Below are positions 37,109 through 37,336 of a stretch of 37,336 nt of DNA, piece after piece. How positions within the stretch are numbered: position 1 is the first letter of the stretch; every line of letters begins with the position of its first letter. The notes below the pieces were generated by a model, which did no database searches, had not been told where the DNA came from, and worked only from the letters and a program-made list of their open reading frames with translations. The DNA comes from Deltaproteobacteria bacterium (GTDB taxonomy: Bacteria; UBA10199; 2-02-FULL-50-16; JAJFLM01), in NCBI GenBank assembly GCA_021772655.1, contig JAJFLM010000055.1, positions 1-37,336 on the forward strand, read 5' to 3'. Made by a program: the position numbers and the translations under genes.

Positions 37109-37135
37109 TAGGGGCACGGCGCGCCGTGCCCCTAC
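37108..37135. repeat. Palindromic element, class I, directly after the 35528 gene stop
   Basis: GTAGGGGCACGGCGCGCCGTGCCCCTAC perfect palindrome, identical to the one at 35485. Confidence 0.92.
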
Positions 37136-37150
37136 GGCATTGTAATAGGC

Positions 37151-37336
37151 TTAAAATGTCTTCTTAGGCAAGGGTCCCCAATCAGGTTGAGTGCCATGGA
37201 TATCTAATGATATCGGATTTTCACCCTGAGCATTCATCATATACAACTTATACCCACCACTACGGCTGGAGCTAAAGGCAATATACTGATTGTTAGGGGC
37301 CCAAGTAGGCTCTTGGTTATGCCCGGCATTAGAGGT
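37151..37336 (-). CDS. C-terminal fragment of a TolB/PD40-like beta-propeller protein (truncated by window edge)
   Basis: Reverse-strand translation TSNAGHNQEPTWAPNNQYIAFSSSRSGGYKLYMMNAQGENPISLDIHGTQPDWGPLPKKTF*; EPTWAPNNQYIAFSSSRSGGYKLYMM is the typical WD40-like PD40 pattern. Confidence 0.85.
   Translation of the reverse strand, partial: TSNAGHNQEPTWAPNNQYIAFSSSRSGGYKLYMMNAQGENPISLDIHGTQPDWGPLPKKTF

Noticed and set aside
1-37336. tRNA, rRNA, transposase, integrase or phage genes
   Set aside because: None recognised on either strand by eye; a tRNAscan/Rfam search was not possible here.

Overview
37.3-kb bacterial chromosomal window with three parts. (1) Housekeeping left edge: aconitase (acnA), hemW-like radical SAM protein and yacG. 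(2) Three minus-strand, secreted, very acidic thrombospondin-type-3 (TSP3) calcium-binding repeat proteins that share a Gly-Cys / hydrophobic helix / Arg-rich C-terminus resembling MYXO-CTERM/rhombosortase-type sorting tails. (3) A ~25-kb plus-strand block (12.4-37.1 kb) of large, mostly unrecognisable proteins. This block is the best candidate for an undescribed system. Five consecutive genes (14562-27850) end in a shared ~115-aa Arg-rich C-terminal domain (about I-LEL-RWP..W..GRP..GLPxERFIE..YEQRSxTM.R...IRxSDRGxRAER...RRLAESxREAxRIGxRR), present twice in one protein. The domain is attached to different modules: TM + Pro/Ala linker, FHA-like, FHA + transglutaminase-like, SH3/Sm-like, and a ClpB-like AAA+ module whose Mg-coordinating residues look eroded. 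Four paralogous glycine-rich membrane-type proteins follow in an A-B-A-B arrangement. Eight sites in the window carry the same two-block promoter-like motif, GCAACTTT-N11-GCCGATAA: exact 11-nt spacing, -10 identical to the sigma-28/FliA box, different -35. They precede both larger TSP3 genes and most of the unknown genes, so the region looks like one regulon. A family of GTAGGGGC...GCCCCTAC palindromic elements is scattered through the window, including apparent in-frame insertions inside hemW (twice) and the FHA/transglutaminase gene. The right edge is a truncated TolB/PD40-like beta-propeller gene. No rRNA, tRNA, CRISPR array, transposase or phage gene was recognised. All family calls are from reading the translations; no database search was run.
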